NCBI GenBank assembly: GCA_014529385.2
Contig: CM043953.1
Coordinates: 70,158,872-70,222,871 of the forward strand
DNA: 64,000 nucleotides
Direction of reading: 5' to 3'
DNA from: Adiantum capillus-veneris
Taxonomy: Eukaryota > Streptophyta > Polypodiopsida > Polypodiales > Pteridaceae
Shown: one piece after another, positions 13,978-25,679 of the stretch
Layout of the letters: every line of letters starts with the position of its first letter
Numbering within the stretch: the stretch's first letter is position 1
Position numbers and translations under genes: made by a program
Notes under the pieces: generated by a model
The model's database searches: none
Told to the model about the DNA's origin: nothing
Seen by the model: only the letters and a program-made list of their open reading frames with translations

Positions 13978-15480
13978 CTATAGGTGCAAGGGTGGAACTC
14001 ATTGTTTTTGAGAAAGTGATTGCACGAGGGTTTGTGATTTCTATTGACCACAATGGATTGTGCAATGGAGCTACCATTGGTCAGGGAAATGTCACGGTGG
14101 CTATAGAGGATTGTGTTTGCCATGAAATCTCATTGCCCTTTCCATGGATGCATCTACCAATTAGCAATCCCATGAGTCCCATTGCTGATGTTGAATGCAA
14201 AAGTGAACCAGACTTCCAATCGTCTATGCAAGATACAATGTCTATCAGAGAATCATGGAAAGATAAGCCAGTTCAACTTTGGAATGAAGGTAGGACCATG
14301 TGTATGGGTGAAGGGATTTTCCTTTGTGTCATGCCATTTGATGCAGCTAACTTTGAATCGATTGGGTAAAACAATGTTGGTGTGGTGGTACAGAGGATGT
14401 GTGATTCTACAACTACCTCAGTTAATCATTTGACAGTATTAGCCTTGTTGCGTGGCCAATTACATAGGTCACTTTCTAGATGGCACACCATTGTGTAATG
14501 ATGATGCTATGCAGCATGAGTCAGATGGGGACAATTGGGGTGCTATGGATGATGACCCAAAACTTGTGACACATTTATCCAACAAGCGAAAATATAGTAT
14601 GAGAAACAGGAAACCAAAACATGTGATTAGAGAACCAGCAACATCCAGAAATATGTCAATTGAGTTTATGCAACAAGTGTCAACTATTGATTGTTGTGGA
14701 AAGAAATGTTGTCAGTTAGCAGACCACGGGATGTTAATGTCTCTAAGAAGGGAATTTTGGGGCCAATGTCAACAAGCTCACACTAACTATGTATATGATA
14801 TCCTTGGGACAGCTCAACGTATTGATCCACATGGGAAGATTCAATACAATTTCTCATTGAATGGAAATGAAATCTGCTGCAAGTGATGGCATGAGATGCA
14901 TGCGATTCCAAAGACATCATTTTATAGGTACAAGAAACAGTTTGAAGCAGGAGCATGATTATTCTTACATGGGAGAACTTTCCATGTGGGAAGGTCAAGG
15001 GATCATTTTTAAATGGGAAAAGCTAGTATGCAAGATTTTGTCAAAAACAATTCAAATAGATGCCTCACAAGAGTAGAACAATAGAAGATGGTACCAAGGA
15101 GACCCTACTCATAATACTAGAGATGTACAGACAAGTTGACATCCTTGGAGAGGTCAATTCCAAGCTTGTAACCAAAGGATATAAGATTGTATCATCTTCT
15201 ACAATCAATAGGATATGGAGCAATGAGCTCAAGCATGTGTCATTGTCAAAGTCAAGTGAATTCTCCAAGTGTAGCTTGTGTAGTGGATTAAATCGCGGTT
15301 GAGTGCTACAAAGTCTCAAAAAGAGCGTGACAAGATCATGAAGGAGAGGAGAAAACACATGAAACAATAGCAGAGTTGCAAAAACTTGTACTATGGATGA
15401 CATAAGTACTCAGAGATGTCTCCCAATCAGTATGTATGCATCATCCATGACAAAATGGACCAAACAAGCACCGCAAGTCA
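13978..15480 (+). pseudogene. DDE-transposase-like gene, front half
   Basis: Broken frames (13800-14369, 14452-14886 and on to 15480) read as one protein. First comes a small domain with GARVELIVFEKVIARGFV..., then a Cys-rich block (STIDCCGKKCCQLADHGMLM) and a segment ending in PKTSFYRYKKQFEAGA just past a TGA at 14884. After a gap come HVSLSKSSEFSKCSLC and CIIHDKMDQTSTASH. In my memory this order (CC.K.C, IPK.TFY.YKK, H...FGKC..C, IIDGMDQ.KT) marks a family of DDE-type, transposase-derived proteins in plants and animals; the Asp before KMDQ would be catalytic. The gene stops abruptly at a gypsy fragment near 15485. A related back half lies at 23472-24285. Confidence 0.55.
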
Positions 15481-15484
15481 CACC

Positions 15485-15943
15485 AATTCAAAGAAGAAGA
15501 TTATGTTATGCTTCACATTGAAAAACGAAGGATCAAAAGTGTTGATACTAATGTTTTTGTTAAACTTGCTCCTCGTTTTACGGACCTTTCAAAATTTCTG
15601 TTGTGATTAATGATGTTTCATTTTGTTTAGACCTACCTTCACATTGGCACATTCACAATGTTTTCCACATTAGTCTTTTAAGACCTTTCAGAGGACCCCT
15701 ACCTCCACATCACATTTATGAGGATCCACCTTCACTTGTGGACCAAGAAGAACAACTCATCCCTGCACAAATAGTTGATCATGATACCACCACCACACAC
15801 ACTGGCATGGTTTATAAGTGCTATCTTTTGACCTTCAAAGGCCACCCTCGAGAGGATGCCAAATGGATGCTTGAAAAAAAAAATCCGCAACTTCCCAAAC
15901 CTTCTCCACACTTTCCATCTCTCACGGTCCAATTAATTCTTTA
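15485..15943 (+). pseudogene. Ty3/gypsy chromovirus integrase end with chromodomain
   Basis: Begins with EDYVMLHIEKRRI and KLAPRF...GPFKI, the conserved integrase C-terminal GPY/F region. Then come LPSHWHIHNVFHISLLRPF and a chromodomain-like tail (KCYLLTFKGHPREDAKWM, the family's 'W.g....atWe'). One frame change occurs near 15575. RT and the rest of pol are absent. The end, plus what looks like the start of a 3' LTR, is repeated at 22648-22970. Confidence 0.75.
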
Positions 15944-16165
15944 GTGAGCAACTGAGGACAGTTGCTATCCCTGGTCGGAGGGGTGTTATGAGACTGGGCA
16001 CCCTCTTGTTGCATGTGGTTAACTTCAATTGGGATAGCTGGCTTAATGGTTAATTATGTGCTGTCTATTTGAATTTTACTAATAGTGAGTGCATGATGGT
16101 TTGCAGATTGACTCTGGGAGTTGGCGAGGAGGCACTGGCAAATAATAATTCTCTGTCATTTTAAA
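15838..16165. repeat. Gypsy 3'-end segment, copy 1
   Basis: Covers the last chromodomain codons and about 200 bp of probable LTR, including TGAGCAACTGAGGACAGTTG and CAATTGGGATAGCTGGCTTA. It aligns with 22648-22970 with few differences. Confidence 0.85.
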
Positions 16166-16575
16166 TTTCACTTAATCTGACAAATTTTTGCATCTTTTTG
16201 GTCAACTGAGCATGTACACTTGTTTAACACCTCAATATAAGCCTATGAGTCAAGTTTCAGTTGGTTTGGACAAAATTTTTCCAATTTACACTGAAGTTCT
16301 CGAAAGTCAGTACAAAATTCAGTTTTTACCAAGTTTTTGGTCAGTGTGGTGATCCAAATTCTATGGGCCTTTACAAAAGATGTTTGTACGCATGCATAGA
16401 GTCTCTAGTATCAAACTTGGTCAGTTTTAAGTTGAAAGTAAATAATCGTGATTATTTACTTTAGGCCTAAAATGAACAATTTTTTGATCTTTTCAGTGGA
16501 TAGTCTTTTTATGAACTATATTAAGCCTCTAAGTCAAGTCAAAACTTAATTTGGCCTAAAATGTCAATAAAATGT
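16166..16575. other. No gene recognised; probably LTR or flank of the gypsy relic
   Basis: AT-rich, non-coding. It lies between the gypsy 3' segment and the Gag-only element, and is not repeated after the second gypsy copy. Confidence 0.4.
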
Positions 16576-17420
16576 TGTGGGCGGGATGAAAACACACACA
16601 GCGCCTCTATAACGACCCGACACACACTCTTGGGAAGATACACACACACACTATGGGGCACCACTCGGCTTAGACAACACACCTGGCCGAGACAGGGAAC
16701 ACACCTCTGGAGTGAGAGGAGAGAGACTATCCACTTGCCCACTCCACACAGACACACACACACACACACACACCCAAAAAACTCAGCTCAAAAGAGGAGA
16801 ATTTCTGATGTTTAGATACAATTGAGCTTGGGCCAACACCAATGGGGCAAATAGCTCACACAATATGGGTAAAATAAGCCAGATACAATCACAAATTGGA
16901 GAAGAAACTTCGCTCATAGGAGAAACTTACACAGAAAAACAGCAAAAAAAGAGTGAAGAATTTGGCAAAATGGACAGCGCCATCACGTCCGGAACGGCCC
17001 AAAACCCCAGTCTACAATGTGAAGTGGCCCCAAAAATTGGTCGCAATGATGACCTTTCTGCATAAGTATCACAAGAAAACACCCACGTTGTGTCCGTACT
17101 TCTTCACGTGCAAGTACTGACCCCATTCGACGTCCTGACGCCACTAGATGCCATCTGATGCACTTGCTTACCTCATGTCGTCGGCCCGTGGATAGCTTCC
17201 TCGAGAAGTTTTATGCGCTACCAACTCCTCATTATTGTAGAAAAAACACACTGGTACTGGTAATAGTGAAAATCGATGCACTATGTACATGGTGTCCTAC
17301 CTGTACACATGTGGGCCCCACGTAACCACCTGGCTCTGAAAAATGGGCAATTCTTTATTTGATGCACCATGCATGTATATGTACATATGCGCAATCCCTT
17401 GCTCCAAAAAACTCCTGACA
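16576..17420 (-). repeat. 3' LTR of the Gag-only element
   Basis: 845 bp. Lacks 298 bp present in the partner LTR; the junction is at 17020/17021. Contains a (CA)n tract at about 16751-16772. Confidence 0.85.
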
Positions 17421-17440
17421 TAATTTGCCCACCCCCTAGC
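17421..17440 (-). promoter_or_regulatory. Polypurine tract of the Gag-only element
   Basis: On the minus strand AGGGGGTGGGCAAATTA runs up to the TGTCAGGA start of the 3' LTR. This is the expected place for plus-strand priming. Confidence 0.6.
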
Positions 17441-17470
17441 CTGCTAGAGCATTCATGCTCAGCAGCAGCA

Positions 17471-19018
17471 CTAGTAGATGCTCATTCCACCTGGATCAAA
17501 AGGCCAAAGGCATATCGCCTGATTCACAAGAAGCATCATAACACCACACCTACATTTGTCAACAATCAACCAAAATGCACCATAGGCGTATCCAACTAAC
17601 ACATCCGCCCTGTCTGGAGTTCCAAAGGCATAAATATTGCATGCCACATTCAACCCAACCGATAGAGACAACTCAAGTGGCTCATCACCTGGCATCTTGG
17701 CTTCACCAGCCATAGAAACAACCTGCAAATCATGCACCCAAGTAGCTAAAAGCATTGTGTGAAGGTAAAGTTGTTGATATCCAAAGCACAAAAGTATCCC
17801 CGCAGCACACATATCCCTAGCATAGGCATCCACATAGCTGAGATTGGACTCATATATGCCAAACCCCTTCTCATCATCATAAGCATACTCATCATCACAC
17901 ATAACTTCATCCACATCATAATCATGGCTAGCACCACTATCCATAGCTTCTAGCATGGGTTCATCAGTCTCCAAGAATACAGATCCCTGCTCTAAACCAC
18001 AATCATGCTCACAAATCGGTTCAATCCCTGCACATACATCAAAATATGGCTTCAAAACAGGCTCCACATCCAACAAATCCACAAAATGGCTCTCAACCTT
18101 GCCCTCTTCCCTAATTTCCAAGGAACTAGTATGCAAAGATACGTGCTCATCTTCAATAACCTCGACCTCACACTCACACCTAGAATCACAAGGTAGACAA
18201 GTAGCCAATGCATCCTCTTCAAGACTTTTCAATCCTGTATCCAAAGCATTACTCACCTCTTTACGCTCTTCCATAAACCTGTCAACCTGCAAGACCTCTT
18301 TTTGCTTCACAATAGACCTTGGGAAGAAACGAGAAACATCATAGGATAGGCTACTTTTCACCTGCTTAGGCTTAACTTCATCTTCCATGTCAAATCCATC
18401 TTGCACATGCATACCTGTACTAATACCATGTTCCTCAAGACGCTTAAACTTCCATTCCTTGTGCTTTGCAATGCATACCGCATCTTCAAAAGACTCGGGC
18501 GTCTTCAACTCAACCTCGAACCGCAACCAAGGTGACAAACCATCAACAAAAGACCTTTTCTTCAATGAACAAGGGGGGGTCTCATCCTTAAGAGCAACAC
18601 ACCAACGAGTCCATAAATCTGTAAAACCTTGAACATAGGCATCAACAGCTTGACAAGAACCTTGCTTAAGAGCATTGAGCTCATTCCATACTGCATTTGC
18701 ATCTTCCACAACCTGGAAACGCTCTAAAAAAGCTTCTATAAACTTATCAAGACTCAAACCATAAGAAGAAGCCACTGCTTCTTTAGCTTCCAAATCCATG
18801 AACCAAACACGGGCCTCATCTTTCAAAAGCAATCCAAATAGCCTCAAAATCTTGTCCTCATCACACATATTGTTGCTTATGCATGCCACCTCGACTTGCT
18901 CCAGAAAGTCTTCCGCATCTTCACCACTTCTTCCATGAAATTCCGGATAAGAGAAAGCCATGGCTACCCAAGTTACAATGCTTTGAGAACCCCTTCGAAC
19001 ACAGGTGCAAGAACCCAA
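17471..19018 (-). CDS. Retrotransposon Gag-like protein, 515 aa
   Basis: The only ORF of the Gag-only element, uninterrupted. Residues about 20-190 match the plant gypsy gag domain: MAFSYPEFHGRSGEDAEDFL, then LKDEARVWFMDLEA, FIEAFLERFQVVEDA and QGFTDLWTRWC. The better start is probably Met-20 (near 18961), which opens the conserved part. The remainder is acidic (DVDEVMCDDEYAYDDEKG) and ends in an unusual hydrophobic, Cys-containing stretch (CGVMMLLVNQAICLW). There is no CCHC knuckle and no protease. Gag forms the particle that packages element RNA. An intact ORF in a pol-less element suggests selection on Gag or a very recent insertion. Confidence 0.8.
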   Translation of the reverse strand: MGSCTCVRRGSQSIVTWVAMAFSYPEFHGRSGEDAEDFLEQVEVACISNNMCDEDKILRLFGLLLKDEARVWFMDLEAKEAVASSYGLSLDKFIEAFLERFQVVEDANAVWNELNALKQGSCQAVDAYVQGFTDLWTRWCVALKDETPPCSLKKRSFVDGLSPWLRFEVELKTPESFEDAVCIAKHKEWKFKRLEEHGISTGMHVQDGFDMEDEVKPKQVKSSLSYDVSRFFPRSIVKQKEVLQVDRFMEERKEVSNALDTGLKSLEEDALATCLPCDSRCECEVEVIEDEHVSLHTSSLEIREEGKVESHFVDLLDVEPVLKPYFDVCAGIEPICEHDCGLEQGSVFLETDEPMLEAMDSGASHDYDVDEVMCDDEYAYDDEKGFGIYESNLSYVDAYARDMCAAGILLCFGYQQLYLHTMLLATWVHDLQVVSMAGEAKMPGDEPLELSLSVGLNVACNIYAFGTPDRADVLVGYAYGAFWLIVDKCRCGVMMLLVNQAICLWPFDPGGMSIY

Positions 19019-20019
19019 GACTTTTGACTAACTCAATTCTCAGAAACTTCAATGAAGCTCAACTTTAGATAAGGACAAACACATGCACATCAAATGAGTT
19101 TTCATAGTTGATCATCGGAATTACAACAGGCAAAGGACATTCCAATATCTCCCTTAATCTTCTTGGCCCGAACATGAAGACTATGCGCTGCTGGAAAAAA
19201 ATCTTCCTGGACACATGAACATTTATCTGGATTCTTTGAGTTAAATGAAATGGAGTGAATTGAGGGCCATTTTGATCATCCATTAAAGCCAACCATGAAG
19301 CTCCCAAGAAAGCACACCTGTCTTATCCTCTGATTTTGCCAAAATTTCAGCAGCATAACAGCATAAATAGCTCAAAAGACCAAAAAACCAGCCATCATAA
19401 CTTGGAAAAATTTTGACAGAGTTTCCCCAGAAGTAGAGCAGTAGGAACCCAAAATATAGATTGTCTATGTATGCATAAACTGTCAACAATAGAACCCGAG
19501 CATCAAGTAGGACTCACTAGTACATAGCCTATGGCGAGGTCACAAAGAGGGTGCTCCAGCTACCTGTATCACCGAAAGGATCTCTACATTTGAGAATCCC
19601 CCAGCTCAATAAAAACCTCACGCTATCGACCCTCACACGAAGGCTAATGCAAATCGCGTATAGTCAAGTCTCAGAAATGACTATCTTCTAGACCAAGTTT
19701 CAAAAATGGCTGGGACTGCCAAATAAAACCATATATGGCTCCACAAAGGCATACCATGACAGTTTCCACAAGTAACGTACAATCCAACAGACAATGCGCT
19801 CAAACAGGCGCCAAGTGATGCATACCCACAACTGCAAGTGACATCACTGCTAGTATATCACTGTACTCCAGCTACCTGTAGCTGTGTGAATCACCTGTAT
19901 CTGTACCTGTCCCTGTAACTTGTAACCTGTAATCTGCAACCTGTAATCCCGAATCTCGAAGCTTGAAGCTCGAAGCAGAAGGTACTCGAAGAAGATCCTC
20001 AGTGGGGGCACCAAAAGAA
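19019..20019 (-). other. Leader of the Gag-only element
   Basis: Non-coding, between the 5' LTR and gag. On the minus strand it contains TTTATTGAGCTGGGGGATTC and a series of ACAGGT-like words (near 19860-19930). Both features recur in the 5' region of the copia element at about 33890-34130. A possible primer-binding site lies at 19995-20016. Confidence 0.6.
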
Positions 20020-21157
20020 TGTGGGCGGGATGAAAACACACACAGCGCCTCTATAGCGACCCGACACACACTCTTGGGAAGATACACACACACACTATGG
20101 GGCACCACTCGGCTTAGACAACACACCTGGCCGAGACAGGGAACACACCTCTGGAGTGAGAGGAGAGAGACTATCCACTTGCCCACTCCACACAGACACA
20201 CACACACACACACACCCAAAAAACTCAGCTCAAAAGAGGAGAATTTCTGATGTTTAGATACAATTGAGCTTGGGCCAACACCAATGGGGCAAATAGCTCA
20301 CACAATATGGGTAAAATAAGCCAGATACAATCACAAATTGGAGAAGAAACTTCGCTCATAGGAGAAACTTACACAGAAAAACAGAAAAAAAAGAGTGAGG
20401 AATTTGGCAAAATGGATAGCGCCATCGCGTCCGGAACGGCCCAAAACCCCAGTCTACAATGTCAAAGTGCTCAAATCCGACCTCGGATGAGCAGTTTACG
20501 GCCAAAACAAGCTCCAAAATGAGCAAAAACACACCTGCGGCTGTTCCTCCTCTCTTCTCCACGTTTTTTCTGGTCTTCTCTCTGTTTTTTCAGTTCCCAC
20601 ACTTAGCTTTATTAGTTGGGCACCCTTGGCCTTTTAGATGACCTCAAACGGACCCCGAACAGGCCAAAAACTGACCTCGCAGTGCATAGTTGTCACCTTT
20701 TTTGCATCATCCGCACACCTGACACTCATTTCTTTTCAATAATGCGTCTCGCAACCACGTGAAGTGGCCCCAAAAATTGGTCCTAATGATGACCTTTCTG
20801 CATAAGTATCACAGAAAACACCCACGTTGTGTCCGTACTTCTTCACGTGCAAGTACTGACCCCATTCGACGTCCTGACGCCACTAGATGCCATCTGATGC
20901 ACCTGCTTACCTCATGTCGTCGGCCCGTGGATAGCTTCCTCGAGAAGTTTTATGCGCTACCAAATCCTCATTATTGTAGAAAAAACACACTGGTACTGGT
21001 AATAGTGAAAATCGATGCACTATGTACATGGTGTCCTACCTGTACACATGTGGGCCCCACGTAACCACCTGGCTCTGAAAAATGGGCAATTCTTTATTTG
21101 ATGCACCATGCATGTATATGTACATATGCGCAATCCCTTGCTCCAAAAATCCTGACA
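20020..21157 (-). repeat. 5' LTR of the Gag-only element
   Basis: 1138 bp and complete relative to the partner. The 298 bp missing from the 3' LTR are at about 20463-20760. A (CA)n tract lies at about 20194-20213. Confidence 0.85.
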
Positions 21158-22647
21158 ACATAAATAATATGAGTTTTTGCAAACTCTTGGAATTTTTACC
21201 TCAATGCGTCCTTAAGCTTACCCACTGGTTCATACAACTTTTAAAGCATAATCCCCGGCCGGATTCAGTGGTTGACGGTCTTTTGGTGCTATTTCTAGCC
21301 GTAGACTTGAAATTCTGCAACTTCACATAAACAACTCACAATTGATTCTTTTGAATAGACCAATGTTCTAAAATCCCACCTCGGATTCTACTTACCCTAC
21401 TCCTAGGTTCTACTGCAATGGGGTTGTGGAAAGTGTCCACAAACACTCATTTTCTTGGTTTTTATGGTTTTTTGAGCCTTGATCTTAAGACTTGTCTCGT
21501 CCATCAATCATTCTCAAACTCATAATCTAATGCTACAATCCTAAAAGGTACTTAACAAGTACAACCTACTTCCAAGCTACCTCTACACAACAAAAGGCGA
21601 CAATCTTGAGCTATGCGGTTTTTAAAAGAAGGTTTTGACTCTAGGTGATCCTAAAGGAAGTTAAAGGATAACTTCACAAGACGCTCGTGTGTTTTCCTAG
21701 TTTAGGTCTCTTCGATCCTCGGCAATGGAGCCAAATGTGGGACGGGTGTCTAACCTCACTCCTGTCTTATTGTAGACGTAGCAAGAACCACGAATATAAT
21801 TGTCAATCCATGGGACAAAGCTAGCTCAACTAGTGCATAGAGGCTACACGAGGTTTTCATTCTCTTGGAAAACAACAAACAACTCGCATCTAACTCAAGC
21901 TACACTCAAATGACTGAAATCACCAAAAGCTAATCGCTCCTCGGCAAACAAATCACATCCGTTACAACATCAAACAACATCCAAACGTTATAAAACTTCT
22001 AGGACATGTTTATAAGACCTAAGCACACATGCTTATGTTCTCAAATCTCACTTTAGGTCAAGTGAAAAAATCACGATTATTAACAGCAGTGAGTTTTTGA
22101 CCTAGTCCTTTTCGACCCAGAATGCATCAAAATGCTTAGCAATGATGCCCCAATACCCTACCTATACTTAGTTTTTTATTTTAAAGCTTAAAATTCTTAC
22201 TTATAATGAAATTAGGCCACGGGTCGACGCCAAAAGCCACGGATTACCATGAAATGCTTACGTCAATGCGTAGAGCTCTTACCTGCGGTTGCAATGCAAC
22301 AGACGGCACTGCAATGTGACAATAAAAAAGGGAGTAGGAAGCGCGAGAAGGAGAGAAGTGAGTGCCATTAGCTCACGCTGTGTTTCTATTATCCAAAACT
22401 TATCAAAAACTTACAAAAATTGACTTTTATACCTTAGCCAAGGTTTTTGTGGTCAAAACTAATAATTTGGGAGCTCTAACTAAAGATAGGTTGATACAAT
22501 CTGGAATTTTGTAGCCCCGGCTCATCAGTTACAATGGTTATCTAGAAAGTAGGAGTTACAACATTCTCAATTCATCAAAATAATAAGTGTTTTTACAATG
22601 AAAGCTCCAAAAAATGTTATCCGAGTTAGCTTGCTGCTAACAGCCAT
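21158..22647. other. No gene recognised
   Basis: Non-coding, moderately AT-rich. No domain, terminal repeat or tract identified. It separates the Gag-only element from the second gypsy 3' segment. Confidence 0.5.
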
Positions 22648-22970
22648 GCACCCTCGAGAGGATGCCAAATGGATGCTTAAAAAAAAATTCCGCAACTTCC
22701 CAGACCTTCTCTACACTTTCCATCACGCACGGTCTAGTTGATTCTGTAGTGAGCAACTGAGGACAGTTGCTATCCCTGGTGGGAGGGATGTTACGAGAGT
22801 GGGCACCCTCCTGTTGCATGTCGTTAACTGCAATTGGGATAGCTGGCTTAATGGTTAATTATGTGATGTCTATTTGAATTTTACTAACATTGAGTGCATG
22901 ATGGTTTGTAGATTGGAACTCTGGGAGTTGACGAGGAGGCATCGGCAAATGATAATTCTTTGTCATTTTA
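22648..22970. repeat. Gypsy 3'-end segment, copy 2
   Basis: Second copy of 15838-16165, same orientation. It begins inside the last chromodomain codons (CCCTCGAGAGGATGCCAAAT). The rest of the integrase is missing in front of it. Confidence 0.85.
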
Positions 22971-23338
22971 TCCTAGCACAATATTTTAGAAATAAGCCAC
23001 TATGGCTCCTTTGTAAATAGGACAGTGAGAACCCACCCTAAGAGGGTCATGCAATAACTAGTGTGTACCACCTATTACTTAAATGGAACTAAAGTGTAAA
23101 AGAGGGGCCTCCAATTTTGGCACAATAATAAATCAAATATCAAATACTACTCCACAAGAGAGGTGCCGTGGAGCTTAGGGCTAGGATTTTAGGCCTTTTT
23201 TGTGTAGATGCTCTCAATTTTCCATATTCCATCTCTTAAGCTATTATGTGCTCTTTGTGTACTCCTTAATCAAGTCTACATCTTCTCTTCCATGCTCCTA
23301 CACCCTCTTACAACTTGTCTCTATCGATTCTATGCTTT

Positions 23339-23360
23339 AGTGTGTGTGTGTGTGTGTGTG
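23339..23360. repeat. (TG)n microsatellite
   Basis: About 11 TG units followed by CAAGCGCACGCGC. Confidence 0.9.
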
Positions 23361-23471
23361 CAAGCGCACGCGCTTGGAAATTGGGGAAAAGAGGTTGACA
23401 GGCTGATGGTGATGTTTGTGAGCAATTGTTGAAGTGTTCTAAGCAAACGGTCTTCCCCGGATTTTCCTAAC

Positions 23472-24285
23472 ATGGGGCACTCAAAACCATTACAATTTAG
23501 ATTTTTTATGCAATATGATGTACCTGTCATGCAATACAAGGTGCACCCAAAGATGCCTGATTGGAAATCGGCAGAGGGATGGATAGAGCTATGGAAGAGG
23601 GATGATACGGGGAAGGTCATGCTTCCTCAAGGGTCACCCATGGTCTTGCAATTAGCAGGTTTTGTTAAGGACAATTTCCAAGTGGTTCGAGGGATAAATG
23701 ACATAAGATATTGGGAGAAATGGGTGGGCATCAAAGGTTCTAGGTCAAGTTATGAAAATCACATCAGTCATGTGATTGAGTATTGGAAGAAAATGGTCAT
23801 TGAATTGCAGAAACTCTATTTGCCAAATGCACATGTGTATGAATGCTTTTGGCTGCTATCAGAAGGAACCTATTACATGATGCCTTTGGAGATGGAAGAG
23901 GATTCTGAGTTTGAGGGCTATGAGGAGAATAATGATCATTATTTTGGTTCACAAAACCAAAGTCCCAAACTCATTTGCACCATTGATTGATGTCAAAAAA
24001 GGGGACTTCATATTAATGCGACCTTCTGATGTAGTATACCCAATATGGCTAGGTGTTGCTCAATCAGAAATTGATGTTGATCGTAATTCAACTAACTTTA
24101 GGAAGGTCCTCAATCAATATTGGGCATTGGTGTGTAAGAAGAAGGGTGTGAGTGATTCTGAGGTTTATGAAAATTGTTGGGATAAGCAATGGGGACCTAG
24201 TGTAAGAGATCCACGGAGGATGTCAATGCAGTTGTCTTCTCATGGGTGTGAAGGGGGCAAACAAAGAATCCAAACAGAGTGAAGA
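23472..24285 (+). pseudogene. DDE-transposase-like gene, back half
   Basis: The frame 23472-23990 begins GHSKPLQFRFFMQYDVPVMQ and continues with WIELWKRDDTGKVMLPQGSP. It then shifts by one base near 23980 into a frame carrying KKGDFILMRPSDVVYPIWLG and QYWALVCKKKG. In the family recalled for 13978-15480, the C-terminal part has a similar 'HaF.F....gkV.m.yK' and 'lP.G.P' pattern, then a BAH-like 'GDF..mRP....YPvWLG'. I infer this is the missing end of that gene, or of a sister copy. About 300 residues of the catalytic middle are absent from the window. One frameshift and a stop make it non-functional. Confidence 0.5.
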
Positions 24286-24919
24286 TCCCAAAGCACGTTT
24301 CTGAAAAGCTCAACAGAGCATAAACATTCTCAAAGAAGGATAAGATTAAAATCATGGATTTGTGTGAGCCGTTAAGAAATGCACACCCATTAAACATTCC
24401 TTTAAATTTAAGCCATTTAATGTAATTGTCTAATCCTTTTCATTTAATTTATTCTAAAAGTTCGTGAACCATATGAGATTAAGACTCTTTTTATGATGTT
24501 TGTGATAATTAAGGTTTTTATCAACACCACATACAATATGAGATGTGGGCTCTCTTCTAAATTAAAAAGCAATCTATAAGTGATTGAAACACATATTGAA
24601 CAATTATTTTCCAAAATTAAGTGGGATTTTTCCCATTTTAAGTCGGGTGGATCAAAGTTTCAAATTCCCAATTTAGTGAGAGTTTACCATTTCATCTAGT
24701 AGGTGACCAAAGCGTTTTTTTCTGGGTTCATTATATGGAATCTAACGCAGATTCCATCTTTGAGCTTCAAAGGAAAAGGGAGGGTGTTTAAAGCAAAACT
24801 GTGCAGGAAAAAAGTGCTTAGGGCACGTGGTAGAGAGAGGGGTGGATTCTTTTCGTGCATTTTGAAGGCAGGTAAGGAGGAGTGAAGGCCGATTGCAACG
24901 AAGATAGCGCATGGAGGAA

Positions 24920-24954
<35 letters not shown>

Positions 24955-25679
24955 CCGAGAGCGGCGGCTGGTGAAGCTTCTGGGTATAAGGGAACAAAGG
25001 CCGGAGCACGATCTGTCTGCAGTACAAGGGGAGTACGAGGATGTGATAAACGTGATATGTGGCATGTTCATTGTTGGTTGTGCATCAGGAGGGAGCGAAA
25101 AACCCTGATGCGAATCTAGTTCTGGATCAGCTCGTAGAAAGGGCGGCCATGATGCAAGCAGAGCTTGGCCTTGCAAAGGGTTCTCTCCTCTCGTTTGTAC
25201 GATCTTTGGCTTGGTAGTAGATGTGGAACAGAGCGAGATTTGGGGTAGAACGAGGGTGTGCGAGAGAAAATGGGGCAAAGGGGAGGTTACGCCTTTGTGA
25301 AGCTAATGAGCGGGCGGGCTGAGATTGCGAGACATGGATTTCATGTTAGTCAAAGGATGTGGCATATTGGCTTGAACGAGAATTGATGCTGGCGTTTTGC
25401 ATAGGAAAAGGCATCAAAGTAGTATAACCATAAGTAATGAGATTCTAAATCTAGTGTATATGTAGCATACAACATTCCAAATTTAAATAAAGTTAGCATT
25501 TTATGTGATCTTCAATTGAATTTGTAAATGTTTCATATTGACCTCACAACTTTCTATATTTGATCTTAGTCACAAAGAAGTACATGAGACACAAAAATAT
25601 CAAGTACATATATTAGTAGTTACCGTGGAATGTATGCACCTTGCTTATTTATTTCTTGAGTTAGTACGATCATCTCTCC
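24286..25679. other. No gene recognised; short (CT)n tract
   Basis: Contains a (CT)n run at 24921-24951. Sequence at 24800-25280 is more GC-rich than its surroundings and has open frames on both strands. They depend on the CT tract or lack recognisable motifs, so I call no gene. Confidence 0.45.

Larger units (their letters stand above)
16576..21157 (-). mobile_element. Gag-only LTR retrotransposon, 4.58 kb
   Basis: Two LTRs (20020-21157 as 5', 16576-17420 as 3', read on the minus strand) start TGTCAGGA and end CCCACA. They differ at only about a dozen positions besides one 298-bp gap. Next to the 5' LTR, minus strand, is a possible primer-binding site starting TGGTGCCCCCACTG. Next to the 3' LTR is a polypurine tract AGGGGGTGGGC. 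The 2.6-kb interior holds one intact gag-like ORF and a 1-kb leader. There is no zinc knuckle, protease, RT or integrase, so it must move using proteins from another element. Flanks AATGT and ACATA do not give a clean 5-bp target duplication. Confidence 0.8.

Noticed and set aside
16539-16815. Frames over the (CA)n tract in the Gag-only LTRs (also near 19872-20250)
   Set aside because: LTR sequence with low-complexity translation. They occur in both LTRs and show no protein features.
16571-21162. Target-site duplication for the Gag-only element
   Set aside because: The left flank AATGT and right flank ACATA do not match as direct repeats, so none is claimed.
24742-25278. 178-residue minus-strand open frame
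   Set aside because: Passes through a CT tract, has no recognised motif, and lies in locally GC-richer DNA where long chance frames are expected.
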